Assembly: GCA_032718865.1 (NCBI GenBank)
Contig: JALUTQ010000028.1
Location: 434,001 to 498,000, forward strand
Direction of reading: 5' to 3'
Length of the DNA stretch: 64,000 bases
Origin: Tilletia caries
Lineage: Eukaryota; Basidiomycota; Exobasidiomycetes; Tilletiales; Tilletiaceae
The position numbers and the translations under genes are program-made. Each line of letters begins with the position of its first letter. Within the stretch, counting starts at the first letter, position 1. Below are positions 44,295-56,352 of the stretch, piece after piece. The notes under the pieces are model-generated. The model searched no databases and was not told the origin of the DNA. It saw nothing but the letters and a program-made list of their open reading frames with translations.

Positions 44295-45041
44295 ATATCC
44301 AGGGGGGGGGGGTGGCTGGATTGATCTCCTATGTGAGGCATTGATTGATTTAATGATCTATGCCGCTGGAATTGTCAATGTTAATGATTAATGGCAATTC
44401 TCGAAGTAGTCACCCAAATACTACATACTGCAACTAAATATGTACTGTTAACTCTTAACCATCTTAATCTTTCATCTGTTACATACGTATGTACAATATT
44501 CAGTATCCAGTTCAGATTATTTGGGAATACTTAACAGTTAGGTGACCTGCACTACTTGCACATCTACTTCAGTATGCATATATAACGCCTGCTGTGTATC
44601 TAATGTAAAATAATATGATGAGCTTCCTCAAGAATCCATTACCCACAGTAAACAATAGAATCCGTAATTGATTTGGACACGTTCCTGCACTACATAAATT
44701 GCCATGATTTTATGTGTATTTTTCATTGCTTTTAAGGCTTAAGTATTAAGTGCCTAAAGCTTGGGTCGGTATAGTCACGAAGAACGAATGTCACGACGCA
44801 CGAATTTGTGGAACGGAATCCAGGACCTCGTTCGTGGTGAAAACTGAAAAGGTGATGCGGTGCCCGGTGGTGCACGATTTTTTACGAAGCGTGCTGGATG
44901 AAGCGACCAACGACCAAAGATTCGAACAAAATCTGACCGTGCGAACAGGAGTGCGGAGACACCTTGAAAAGTGCAATGCGGGAACCTTGATGACAACCAC
45001 ATCTGCCGGACGGAGCGAGTTGGCAGAACTGTTCGACAGGC
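44295..45041. other. AT-rich spacer and 3' flank
   Basis: 44300-44760 is AT-rich and gene-free, like 30517-31323 on the other side of element C. 44760-45041 is the 3' side of the next gene. A plus-strand open frame at 44750-45088 overlaps that gene's end and shows no family resemblance. Confidence 0.5.
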
Positions 45042-48000
45042 TCATACCGAAAAAGTCGACCCAGCATCACTGCCGCTGTCGTCGCTGAGGCCCTTGGCGC
45101 CGTCCTTGCCGTATATCTCCGAAAGCTTGAGTTCCTCCCCAACACTGCCATTGGCAAAGTAGAAGGGCACCAAATAGTGCAAACGAATGTGCAGGCGTTG
45201 GATCGCGTCCTTCGCCCGCGACCGTTCGAGACTGGCACCGCGATAGTCGTAAATCTTGTTAAACGTCGACCGCAACCCGAGAGAGATCTTCTCCAGCGTG
45301 CGAATTCGAGAACCATCGGGCACGAGGCTAGCCCCGACGGCCGAGCCCTTGTCCATCGAGAGCCGGGACGAGGCGAGACTGACAAATGGTCGCGTCGCGA
45401 GGATCAACGAAGCCCTGGCCTCACGTTGAAGCTTCGCAGCTTGCTCAAAGACGGGGAAGTTGTTGTGCTTAGGAAGGTCGCCAACAGGCTGGATTCGCAA
45501 GGGAGCCTCCTTGAAGGCAGTCGCTTGAACCGCAAGGTCGTCCAAGGCCACACTGACGATCTCGGTCCAGGCCAACAGCTCCGGGTAGTCGGTCACGCGC
45601 CTCGTGGGGCCTGCTGCGCCATCGGATCCAGAAGCGGCACATGCTGCAGCAACCTCGTCGGGCCCCTTCGCGGCCATCTTCGCCTCCGCAGCCGCTTGCC
45701 GCGCATCGTCGGCCGTCGTTGAGATCCAAAACGGACTGGTGTCATTGCTCGTCGTAATCAGGTCTTGAAGCAAGCTTAAGTTCGGCAAAGCGATACCCGG
45801 CAGGATGAGAGCATCACTAGTAGTTGCAGCAGCAGCATGTGGCTTGTTTTCTGACCCCGACCTGCGCAAAGACTGGTGTCGCTGGTCCAGTAGCTTCCAT
45901 GCTACCTGCCGTGATAGAGCTCTCGAGCGAATATCGTCCTTTGGAATACCTCGAAGCATTGCAGCATAAGTGATGATCGGCCATGGTTCGAATGCCGCAA
46001 AGACACTTTGAGCAACCTCATCTTGTCGTTGTTGGACATTGTCCTGGAGAGCAGAGAGATCCAGAGTTAGTGAGGGCCGCGTACGAAGCTACCATTTCGA
46101 ACTTCAGTTTACTCACCGAGATAGCGCTTTCCCCATCGTCCATCAGCGCCGACATGGCGTCTCCGATCGATGGCAAGAGGCCATCCTCAGCATGAGTAGC
46201 AGAGAGCACAGCGAGCGCAAGATACAGATCCGCCCGGGTGGTCCAGGATAGCAGGCGGCGGCTGGATGTAAGTGATCGCGTAAGCACTCAGGCATTGACA
46301 GTAAGAGTTATTACCCAAAGACTTACCTGCACAACGAACGAACAACAGAGCAGAGTCTCGTTATTGCCTCCATACGCTCCTCAAGCGACAGCCAGCCGAC
46401 CAACGAAGCCGGGTCAATAGCATTCTCTTCGCCGCCCTCCCTCTTGACATCGAGTCCAGTTGTGCTCTGGCCCGGCTGAGCATAAAACCGACGAAGCTCG
46501 TGGCGCTCCTGCTCACGCACGCTCCTAACCGGCTGGAGAGTCGCCTCCACCTCACTCGAAAGCAGACGGAGGCGCTTCAAAAGTGCAGTCGACGCACCCA
46601 GACCGACAAGAGTTTCAACCATCCACGCCTTTACCACGGAATCCACTTGAGCCAGAGCGCCAGCTGTTCGTACGTGGTCGGCAACAAGGCTAGGAACACA
46701 CTCCAGAGCGACACATGCTGCAGATGCTACAGCTTGACGTTCCTTGCGCGCCGTGCTCCAGGGATGTGCCGACGATACCCAGCCCGCGGGCCGAGCGCCA
46801 CTTTGCAACGCAGTCGAAGACCGTGAGTCAAGACCGTGGATCGCAACAGATAGCAGGAAGCTGAGTTCGACTGCTGATACCTGAAAGCGCGGGGTCATCA
46901 GACGAATCTGTGACAATGCCGCAGCGAGCGTCCAGGGACCTAAACATGGACAGAAGTACTTTCAGCATCGTTGTCTTTAACGGGACAGGGCTCACACTCC
47001 AGGCAGTGCGTACCGTCTTTGGTTGCGTCGAACAGCAGTTTGCCGAATGGAGACACAGTCAGTTCAGCAGGTACCGAAACTTGACGAAGCTGGCGAACGG
47101 TAGTCAGGGTCAGGAAAGCGGAAGGACGTGGGACGGAGTGAACTGAGAGTAAGCGCGGGCCATTACCGAAGGTACTAGATCAGACAGAGTACTCACAGTC
47201 ACACGCCCCCGCATCCACATTGAACCAGGTACCTCCTCCTGTGCGTTCGAACCTTGCTTCACTTTGCTCTTCCCAACCCTCTTCCCACCGTCCTCCTTCT
47301 TCTCCTTCTTCAGCCCGTAATCGGTGGCGATGATGTCGACAAGGACGTCACGACCGTCTATCGCTGCGCTCTTGAGGGTGCGAGTCATACCAGAGAGTCG
47401 CTCTTTCTGCTCAGCCAATCGAATGCGCGCTAGACTGGTCGCAGCAGTCGACCGCTCGCCGTCTTCATCTTTGCCCTCATTGTCGGAATCCAGTTCCGCG
47501 TCAGAGGACGAATCCTCCTCGTCGAGACCGTCGCTCGTGCAGCCTCCTTCCAGCTTCTCGGCAAATCGCTTATTGAGCGAGGCCATCGAATGTTTGGCTG
47601 CCTTCTTCTCTTGAGCGGTGTCCGACGCCTGACTTGCGCCCGCGTTGTCTCCGTATACAGCAGTGCTCATCTTCTTCGACGGAGGACTCAAAAAGTTCCT
47701 ATCGAGCTCCTTCTGCCACCCCTCGATGACCCGCCGCTCTTCTTCCAGCGCAGCTTTCTGCTTCTCCGTTTGCTCTTCCCTCTTTTCTCGCTCGTCTGCG
47801 TCCCTGACGAGAGCATCGGCTTCGTCCATTCCCGCCAAATCGGTTCCCTGGCGGGCCTGCTCCTTCTTCCGACGCAGCATGGCCGCAATGCTAAACTTGG
47901 GGTTTTGTGCTGTCGTGAGAGGTGTGCGCGTCGTGGCGGGTGCGATTGCAACGGTCTTGGGCCGGAACAGGGCCTGGGATTTGGAGCTGCCGACAAAGTT

Positions 48001-48256
48001 GCCTTTGTCGTCAAACTGGTATGTCTTCTCACCTACAGCGGCGCGCTGAGGTTGCTGCCGGGTTGCGTTCGGCGCCCGGGAGCGGGGCTTCAGATCTGGC
48101 AGCTCGTCATCAGAGTCGGTGTAGGCCTTGTCTGATTCTTCATCGGAGGATGACTCTCTTGTTCGTCTGGTGCGCTTGCGAGCTGGTTTGGCAGCTTCAC
48201 GAATTGTCTCGTCGGCGCTGCTACCAGCCTCGCTTCGGCTTCCGCTTCGTGCGCCG

Positions 48257-48293
<37 letters not shown>

Positions 48294-48684
48294 CATCATC
48301 GGCAGTACTTGGCCGCCCAAGTCGATCAAGAGGTGAGGATGACTCGTTGACGCGCCTGCACTTCTGCGCGGCGGTAAATTTGTTGGGTGACATGGGTTTG
48401 TAAGTCGTTCGACCGGAAGCGCTCAGGCTGGACAAGGTGGAACCGTCTGATATGCCGGACACTTCGTCATGCCGCGGCTCGGATGATGGGATGACTATGA
48501 CAGGGACGACCTTGCGAGAAGGCGTACTGAACATGCCCTCCGGGTAGCCTCGTGCTCTCGGACCCGCGCTCCCACTGACGGACGGTGTGCTCTGGGTGAC
48601 TGCCTCGATGCGACTGGCGGGCGTGGACGGCAGGGGGGTTAGGCTCGAGCTCGTGGACGGTGTTGACCTGGAAACGGTTGGCAT
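45042..48684 (-). CDS. Large acidic, probably nuclear protein of unknown function
   Basis: Minus strand. Exon 1 (48684 to about 47199, ending RGRVT) joins in frame to about 47089-47021 (LRQVSVPAELTVSPFGKLLF), then about 46941-46324 (GPWTLAAALSQIRLMTPRFQ to VVRSLCR), then one or two short exons (46260-46115, LLSWTTRADLYLALAVLSAT), and a last exon about 46040-45042; total about 1,080 residues. The N-terminus is Ser/Thr/Pro-rich, with a poly-Asp run (near residue 130) and basic clusters (KPARKRTRRTRES). A Lys/Glu-rich helix follows (EKREEQTEKQKAALEEERRV), then acidic patches. The C-terminal half is a helical, all-alpha-like region (SLLQDLITTSNDTSPFW, RTLEKISLGLRSTFNKIYDY, RLHIRLHYLVPFYF). This looks like a chromatin or replication-associated protein, but no domain is recognised. 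Confidence 0.65.
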
Positions 48685-49264
48685 GGCTCCCTTGTCCTTT
48701 GTCGTTGCTGTGTGGGAAAATCCTCGAGATGCTGTGCGATCACGGCTGCGGCTCTGCCTCCCTTTGTCTCATCTCGTTGCCCTCGTGCAACAGGATCTTG
48801 GTGGACGGCGGTGGCTTGCTGTTGCTGCCCTGTTGCGCTTGTTGCTCTCGACTCTCGAGGACTCCTTGCTTCTCGACACCAACACATCGGGACCCACCAG
48901 ACTAGTACAGAGATCAACACGACGCAAATCACGACGATGCAAATATTTCAGTCCGAGACAGCTTACCGCGCGCCTGGGTGGACGACGCGGCAGAGAGGAC
49001 TGAGGAGACAAGAGAGAGCGCTTCCATTATCCATAGTAGCATAACAAATGTGGTTCCGAGTCAAATTAGTGATGCGAAGGAAAAGGAGGGTGAGTGCAGA
49101 GGCAAGAGACCACGGCAATTGTGAAGGATCGGATATCGATGAGCAAAGTCGGTGGAGTAGAATGCCAGGAGCCAAAGTGTCCCCTCAGTGGAAAGGCAGG
49201 TTGAGGAGTATGTACTGTCAAATCGAAAGAAGGAGAGTAGAAGGATCGTGGCGGCTCGACATCC
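48685..49264. other. Intergenic: promoter of the acidic protein gene and 3' end of the exchanger gene
   Basis: 580 bp between two minus-strand genes. It contains a Gly/Cys/Leu-coding GC-rich stretch with no conserved frame. No further gene is supported. Confidence 0.4.
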
Positions 49265-51672
49265 TTATTGGACAATGCCGCGGCAGAAGTCGTCGCTGAA
49301 GAGGGCTCCATCGACAGAGTCCTGGAAGAGGCGTTGTTGATGAGGATCAGCCAACTGAGGCGGGGAGAAAGCGAGCCGTCAGATGTACTCACGTCGGTGA
49401 CAAACCAGAAGACCAGGGCGATGATGATGTAAATCATGATCAAGCATAGTCCCTCCATGTCTGCGAAGGGAAAGGAAAACCCGAGGTGAGCGATACGCGC
49501 CTTGAACCGACCGAAGGCATACGTTACGTACAATTCGCTTTGCCATCGCTGAGCGCCGAGTTGACAATGAGGACAGACAGGAACAGAACGATGGCGACAA
49601 AGGCTGGCAAAAGGGCAGATTTCAGGTCAGCTTTTGGGCTCATCTGGGAAAGAGGAAAGGTGCATAAATTTGCGGCAGATACTCACGATCCAAAAGCAGC
49701 GAGAGAGGCTTGCCAGCGATCCAGGAAATGATGACCAGCAGCGGGAAAACGAAGCTGTGAGGGCGGAAAAATGTCAGCATGTAATCTGCCATACGTTGCG
49801 AAGGCGAAATGAAGAGAACTTACAGTGCGATTTGTATACTTGATCCGACTGCAACACCCATACTGAGGTCGAGTTTGTCTTTCACGGCCACAGTGACAGC
49901 GGTGGCGTGCTCGGCCGCATTCGAAACGATAGGAAGTAGAACTGCAAATTAGAAGGTGTCCAGATCCTGATCAGCCTCGAAAAAAGAAAAGCAAGCCCTC
50001 TTTTACCATATTGGTACGCACTCAAACCAATCCATGTCTTGCTGACACCCTTCTCGGCCACTCCATTGATCGCGTCAACAAGCCACTCGGACGTGACGCC
50101 GCTGCAGAAATATCGAAAAACTGTCAGCTCGACTGTCCTGATCATTCCGAGGCATCGCAGGATGGGACTTACACAAGCACAGTGGCGGTGATGAGCAGAA
50201 GACATGCGAAAAGGAAGTTGAGCTGCGGCTCCTCCTCCTCCTCTTCCTCATCGTCAAAGAAGTCCTTGTGACTGGACAAAGAGAAGTACAAGTAGCCTAG
50301 TGGTCAAGAGAGAGAAAACAGGGTTAGGCACATGTTCTGTCGTTCGGTGACCGGTTTAAAGAGATGAGACGTGCTGTGACTTACTTCCGTAGACCATGAG
50401 AAGAAGGATACTGGTTCCGCGAGACATCTTCAAGATATCACTGCGCTCCAAAGTGTCCTCGATCCGACCCAAGGCGGTGTGGAAGCCGGCTGGGATCAGA
50501 AGCGCAATAACGGCGATGAGTAGGAGACTCGAGTTGAGCTGGGCCGCGGTCAACTTGAACTCCTGCTCGCGGAACTTGAGTCCTCCGGCGAAGAAGCAGC
50601 ATCCGAGGACCAAGAGAATGTTCGAGAGCACGGAACCGACGAGGGAAGTCTGGACGATGGTCACTGCGTTGAGAAGAAAAGTGAGTAAGATGAGTGAGGA
50701 CTCGGAACGGGCGAACGACGGTCGGATAGAGAAAATTTGTACTCACACTCGCAGTGGAACAGCGAGATAATGGCGACGATCAATTCGACCGCATTACCTG
50801 GAAAAGGACAAAAGAAATAAATGATCAGCCATATTGCCACTCCCGCACCCGAAAACCGATGGACAGGACAAGCGTACCGAGGGTGGCATTGATGAGACCT
50901 CCTAGTGTTTGGCCAACTCGCATCGCGATTTCCTCAGTGCCGAAGGCGAGGAGGGCAGCGAGGGGAATGATGGCCAAGAAAGAGGTGACGAAGATAACAA
51001 CATCATTGTCGATGGCAAAATGAAGAGCCCAAGAGACTGGGATGAAGACGAGCAGAAGATTGATCTGGGGAGAGGCATCAGATTGGGATTGGAATCAGTG
51101 AGCGAGTAAGTCCCTACTTGAGCAAATCCACGTTTGCGGAATTTTTCCGGCCGCTGGAGGTGAACCGCCGGCTCGACGATACTCACCCATGAGTGCGTGA
51201 TGATAGCCCGGAAGGACTGGATATTGGTCGGTGCCTTTCCGACCTTGTGCTCCGGCTTGAGCAGGTCGGTGAAGGATCTCCTGGCGCCACCCGTGCCTCC
51301 GCTCATTGCGGTGCCCCGACGAGCAGGGCGGTCACCCTGTTGGATCCCGAGTGATGAACCAGAGCGGTTGCCGGAGCCGATCCGACCGCCGGCAGCAGCG
51401 ACTCGAGTGGAGAAGCGTCTGTCACGCGACTCCCGACGTGCTGGTGTTCCGCCGGGGGTGTTGGCGCGCTCGACGTCGTCATCGCCAGGGTGGACCTCGC
51501 CTTCCTCGAGGAGAAGGGTTGCTCGTCGGACCGGTCGCTGTTTCAGCGCGCTGCTGGGGCCGTCCTCGACGGAAGTACTGAGGGGCTCGGCAGTCTTCTC
51601 GCCGCCGTGCTCGAGAGCAGAAGGGAGGCTGCTGTTCTCAGCGACTGTCTTCTCGGATGAGAGTTCCGACAT
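49265..51672 (-). CDS. VCX1: Vacuolar Ca2+/H+ exchanger (CAX family)
   Basis: A membrane antiporter that moves Ca2+ into the vacuole in exchange for protons. About eight exons were read on the minus strand, starting at the ATG at 51672. The N-terminal cytoplasmic tail (about 160 residues, Ser/Arg-rich) precedes the membrane domain: [30 protein letters not shown], then the first signature [19 protein letters not shown]. Next are [20 protein letters not shown], an acidic loop rich in Glu ([11 protein letters not shown]), and the second signature [20 protein letters not shown] with [14 protein letters not shown]. The last helices are [13 protein letters not shown] and [15 protein letters not shown]. 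The two GNAxE / SNAxEH repeats carry the ion-binding glutamates. My joins end at TAA 49265-49267 through a last small exon ([13 protein letters not shown]). The length of about 550 residues is normal for fungal VCX1-type proteins. Confidence 0.9.
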
Positions 51673-52674
51673 GATTCAGATGTTGGTGTTGGAGACGGGT
51701 ACACGAAGATGATGGTACAAGGTCAAGACGATGTGGTGAGGGCAGGCGGCGGTGGAAACTGGAAATGAACTTCATGTAGCATGCTGAGTTATAGAGCTCC
51801 GCCGGTCCGACCGTCTATGTATGTAGGGTTCAGAACAACACGTGTTCCACTGCTTCCACATCCATCTTCCCCTCTCCCCATGGGCCATGAGCGGCGCGTG
51901 CGTGGTCGCGCGGGAGATGTCTTCACAGCCACTGGTACTGCTGCTGGGACGACTCGCGTTGAAAGATGAACGATGAACGATGAACGATGAACGATGAACG
52001 ATGAACGATGAACGATGAATATCTGCCGGAGCCGTGATGCTGTGCGATACCAATTTGCACCTGCCTGTCGGTAATAAAATCGTGAACGGCGATCCCACGC
52101 ACAGATGGACAGCTGGACAGCATCACTCACTACTCTGACCACTGTCCACTGCTCTGATGCCTCGATGCATCCGTGCAATTGTAGCCTTCGGGAGGCAGCG
52201 CCAGGCCGCAGGTTGCGAGCCGCAGGGCGGTGTGGCGGACCGGGTTGCACCCTGTGCAAGCCACGGCAGCAGATTTTGGCCATGCCTTCGCGATCGGACC
52301 GCGGAGGTCAAGATGATGACGATGATTTTCCGGCCTTCTTGGGTTGAAACTTGAACGGGCCTTCCACAGTCCCCAACTCCCACCCAAACAGGCGCCATAC
52401 AGACAAAGGTTAGGTATAATTTCGGGGTGGGCTGTGGAAGTATGTACGCATTGCAAGGTCAAAGTCATGGGCTTCTGTCTGTATGTGCCGGCATTCCTTC
52501 CCGTCAGCTGTCAGACAAGAAGCAGTTCCAGGCTCCAGGTGAACCTGGCAGGCCGCAAGCCGGCAAGGTGTCTTGACATCAATTTGCTGGATTGGGTGAA
52601 ATGATTTACAGTGTGTACCGAGGGCCCGAGATGAATCTTTACACGGCTGTCCGTGTCGTGGAGCTGGGCAACGT
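51673..52674. other. Intergenic region with minisatellite
   Basis: About 1 kb between the exchanger start and the RPB4 stop; the left part is the exchanger promoter. Apart from the minisatellite at 51965-52020, no feature or gene is supported. Confidence 0.45.
51965..52020 (+). repeat. GATGAAC minisatellite
   Basis: Eight tandem 7-bp units, the last ending in T, about 290 bp upstream of the exchanger start codon. Confidence 0.95.
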
Positions 52675-53457
52675 TCAGCTCTGGAACTTGCGGATGGTCT
52701 CCAGCTCGTCGAGAAGTTGCTTCAGCATGTCATCGTCCTTGCCACCCAACCTGGCGGGGTTAGAGGGGAAGGTTGAGTGGAATGTGAACAAGGGCATGAG
52801 GCATGAGCACGAATCGAACGACAGGGGTACGCAGAACTCACGTTTGGATCAGCTGCTTGGCCTCTTCCACATCCGTGATGCTCAAGTTGGCGAGTTGCGC
52901 AATCTCGAACGGTGTTAGCGAAAGTGAGTGCTCTGGATCCGCTTCTTGCCCATCGTCCTTTGTGTGAGCGATCAACTGCCTGCAATTCCAGTCGAAGACA
53001 AACGATGAGCATGTGACCTGAACGAGATCTCGTGTGCAGGCTCGACGCTCGAAGAAGAACTCACTGTCGTGCTCCGCGAACGGCCTGCAAGTCCCGGAAT
53101 CGACTGAATGCCTCGACGTACTCGATTGTCTTGGCCGTGATGGGGATGCTCATCGGATCCTTGATGGGAATTGGCCGGTCCTTGTCCATGGCCCGCTCGC
53201 GATCCAGAAGCTCCTTGACCTCCGAGATCAGAAGTGTCGGACTGTTCTTGAAGTCTGCGGAAAGAAAAAAAAGGATTCAAATGTAGAGGCGTGGTGAGCC
53301 ACTTCAACTCAGATGAATGGAGGAGAAGGCGGGAGTCGTCTCCTTCCCAGAACGAACCTGGCCCAAGGACTCCGTTCGACGCGTCCTCTTCTTCTGTGAC
53401 TTTGCCGACCCGCCGCAGATGCTTGTTCTCCTCTTGCAATCTTTCAACAGGCCTCAT
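52675..53457 (-). CDS. RPB4: DNA-directed RNA polymerase II subunit Rpb4
   Basis: Rpb4 forms the stalk of RNA polymerase II with Rpb7 and acts in transcription initiation and mRNA fate. Four exons were read on the minus strand: 53457-53359 (MRPVERLQEENKHL to GP), about 53257-53066 (DFKNSPTLLISEVKELLDRE to LQAVRGAR), about 52980-52840 and the last ending TGA 52675-52677. Hallmarks are the EEDA start of the Rpb4 fold, LLISEVKELL, TIEYVEAFSRF (family T-x-x-Y-x-x-x-FSRF), then LTPFEIAQLANLSITDVEEAKQLI, and a C-terminal helix DDDMLKQLLDELETIRKFQS. The length of about 155-160 residues fits Rpb4 proteins. The divergent BRCT-protein gene starts 518 bp upstream. Confidence 0.88.
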
Positions 53458-53975
53458 TTTGGTGCGATCGAATCAATTTGAATTGATCTCCGAGTGCAGA
53501 AAGGATCTTTGGCTGGATGGCGCTCGTTGCTCCTAGCTCGGACTCCGAGATGCGGGTGTGTTTCCCTATGGAAGCGTGAGGCGATGATTGAGGATGTTGT
53601 CGTGATGATGATGATGATGGTTGTTTATTAGACCGTCGACGGCAAAGAATCTGCACGCCATATGGCCCGCATCCGAAGACGCGAAAGTCACTAGTACATC
53701 ATACGCCGCAGAAAGAAAGGGGGATCGCGTGGAAACGAGACCGGGTAGTGCAAATACCCAGCCAAGTCCTCAGGAAGGCTGATAGCAGCTGGCCTACACT
53801 GGTGGGGGCAGCGGAGAGGATGTTGTCGTGGTCAGGAAGAAGCGTCCGCGGGCAGTCGGACTACTGTCCCGACAACGATCACGGAACGCCGATTCTCGAC
53901 GACGACAGCGCTCATCGCTCGCATCGCTCCATCTTCTCGAAACAACTTTTCCCCTCGTCTGAAGTGTGTGGCTGA
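53458..53975. promoter_or_regulatory. Divergent intergenic region RPB4 / BRCT gene
   Basis: 518 bp shared by two divergent starts. It holds a short GAT/CAT trinucleotide run (near 53600-53620). No specific binding site can be assigned. Confidence 0.4.
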
Positions 53976-55169
53976 ATGCCGGGGAAAGAGGAGGATCGGT
54001 CTGGATCCCAGGCTCTGCCTTCCTCACAGGATTGGCGTCAGGCCGCCTATGCCTCGCAGTCGAAGCCATCCACTTCGGGTCCCAAGATCGATGCCGTGGC
54101 AAGACCTTCCAAATCGGCTCTCAAGACGAGAAGCAGTACCAGTCAACGGACCACCCAAGCGAGTGGTTTTCTGAAGAGCGAGCCGTCCGATGGCAGCAAG
54201 AGCTTGAGCTTACAGAGCGCACGCGGTGCAGATGTCGGATTCCGATCGGCCTCAGGCTCAGGCTCCGGTCTGGCTGCGCTGCCTCTGTATTCGACCAAAG
54301 CAACGGACGAAATCCGATCTTTGACGAGCAAGAAGGGCATGCAGAGCGAAGACAATCCCATCACGCACTCTCGCATGTCAGAGCGCACCCAGCATTATGT
54401 GTGAGTAGTGAATTCCATTCTGCCAGGCTCAATGCGTTTGACACACATGCCGAGCTGATCATTTCTGTTGAGACCTATAGATCCTCAGCCACCGGCCACC
54501 AGGTAGCCAGCCGAACGATGGCGAGCTTTCCAATCGCAGGATGGAGGGATGAACGTCAATCAAAGCTGCGGGAGCAGGCAGTGGAGAAGGTGAGTCGTCT
54601 CAAGGGCCCTCTGACGTGGTGGCGTGCTGAACTTCCCATGACTGGCTTCTGATATCCAACACAGTCAAGCGACATTTTCAAGGGTGTCACAGCATACCTC
54701 AATGGCTATCAAGGCGAGGACCAGGTCAATCTGGACATCACTCGCAAGATCCAGGCGAATGGTGGCAAGGTCAACTACTTATACTCCAAGACTCAATGCA
54801 CGCACATCATCTCGAGTCGCGCCCTGAGTGGCAAGAAGAATCAGGAATGGATCGTGGGCAAGAAAAAGTCTGCTACCATCTCCAAACTTGTGCGGCCGCA
54901 GTGGTGAGTTGAGGATTGGAAGGCTTTCGCCCGGAGCTCTTGCTTGCGTCCTTAGACATTTGCTGACCTTAGTCAGTATTGTGAATTACAGGGTATACGA
55001 TTCGATTGCGGCAGGTCGACGGCTGGCCGAGTCCAAGTATCCGGTCTTTTCGGACCAGACGCAGGGCAGCATTCTCTCTGCGTTCGGTCGAAAGGAGCCG
55101 GCCCTTGAAGCTTCGTCCAAGCCCACCCAGCCGGAATCAGAAGCAGATGAGGGGCCGTCGACCTCTTAA
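53976..55169 (+). CDS. Short BRCT-domain protein, REV1-like
   Basis: Four exons on the plus strand: ATG at 53976 to about 54402, about 54481-54589, about 54664-54903 and about 54992-55169 (TAA), near 315 residues. The first half is Ser/Lys-rich and disordered. A single BRCT domain follows: SSDIFKGVTAYLNGYQGE, DITRKIQANGGKV, CTHIISSRALSGKK, then VRPQWVYDSIAAGRRLAESK. The INGY-like turn and the P-x-W-x-x-DSI-x-AG-x-L ending are those of the REV1 BRCT domain. No polymerase domain is present before the stop, so it is about a third of a normal REV1. The tail contains QGSILSAFG, similar to a PCNA-binding PIP box (Q-x-x-I-x-x-x-F). A role in DNA damage tolerance is inferred from the domain alone. 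Confidence 0.75.
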
Positions 55170-56352
55170 GCACCCAAAAGCATCGACATAACGCGAAGTC
55201 CAGATAATGACAGGTCCTCATTCGAGCGAACGCAAGCCGGTCTTTCGTAGGCCACGCCGTCATCAACATCACCTCGCACCAACACCCAGTCGGCTGTCGG
55301 CCGTGCCCGCGCCTCGTGTTGAAAAAGATCATCAGCTGGGCTCAGCAATTGTGCGACATGTCGCTCGTGCCACCGACCTGTGCATATAATTGTGTACCAC
55401 TTCGACTGTATTACCACCGCTGTCCACGACTGGTCGCAAGCAGGCCGCCCATCGACGATACCTCTCCCGCCCTCGGCCAGTCGCACTGCGTCTTCCTATG
55501 GTCGATTGCGGCATGGACAGGATCAATTATCGATCCATGCGAAGAGGACCGAGCACATACAAGACGAGTCGCAACTTTCAAATCGACGAGCGCGTCGTCT
55601 CATCCGTGACCGTGTGACCAGTGAGAGGTGAGGGGGCCAAGGTTGTGGGAGAAAGGATGCTGCTTCCTGGCGCCGCACATGTTTGCACTTTGCAGCGAGC
55701 GACACGCGACACGACACCTTCAAAACTTGCCCGGGTTTTGTTGTTCCAACTTCCAAGCAGGTAGTGGTCTCTGTGTGACACCAGTCAGCAGTCAGCACTT
55801 GGCTGCTGGCAGTTGGCACCTCGACTCGAGCGACTGCACTCGCATGCACATGCACTCATCTGCAACATGTCCGCAGTCCGAGACGCTGGGACCCGCAATC
55901 CCGGTTTGAAGAAAATTCTATCCTGCGCCCCGCGCGCGCGCCTATGTGCGCCTGTTCTGCTCTGTTTGCTTCCTGTGACCGGAAGCGAAGCGAACCGTGG
56001 ATGATGGATCGGCAAAAGAAAGAAAAAGTCGGGTGAGCAAGACATCGTTCGATGCAACGTATAGCACATCCCGATTACCCCTCAGTCAACATCGTACCAC
56101 TCCAAAATCACAAAAGTCTGACGGCGAGGCGCCTGGCGTTTCTTTGAGCTCCCGACGTGAGGCGTGCAGCGTGAACGTGAAGCGTGACGGTTTGGTGGGT
56201 GGCCATACAAAAGCGAAGCCATCACCCTTGTCGCGGCCGTTTTGTACGAACGCCCCTTTAGATCCTGCCTTCTTACCACCAACCCGACTTTGCTCCGCTC
56301 CAGAATCAAGAACCCCACGAGCCCTGTGGACGAGACCCTCAATCATTCAGCC
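55170..56352. other. Intergenic region, no gene seen
   Basis: The 3' flank of the BRCT gene and promoter of the dehydrogenase gene. Open frames occur in several overlapping phases without family resemblance. CGCGCGCGC occurs at 55934-55942. Confidence 0.4.

Noticed and set aside
44750..45088. Plus-strand open frame of 112 codons
   Set aside because: It overlaps the end of the minus-strand acidic protein gene and shows no family features.
51965..52020. Regular repeats resembling a CRISPR array
   Set aside because: Seven-bp head-to-tail units without spacers form a minisatellite; CRISPR arrays are not expected in a fungal nucleus.
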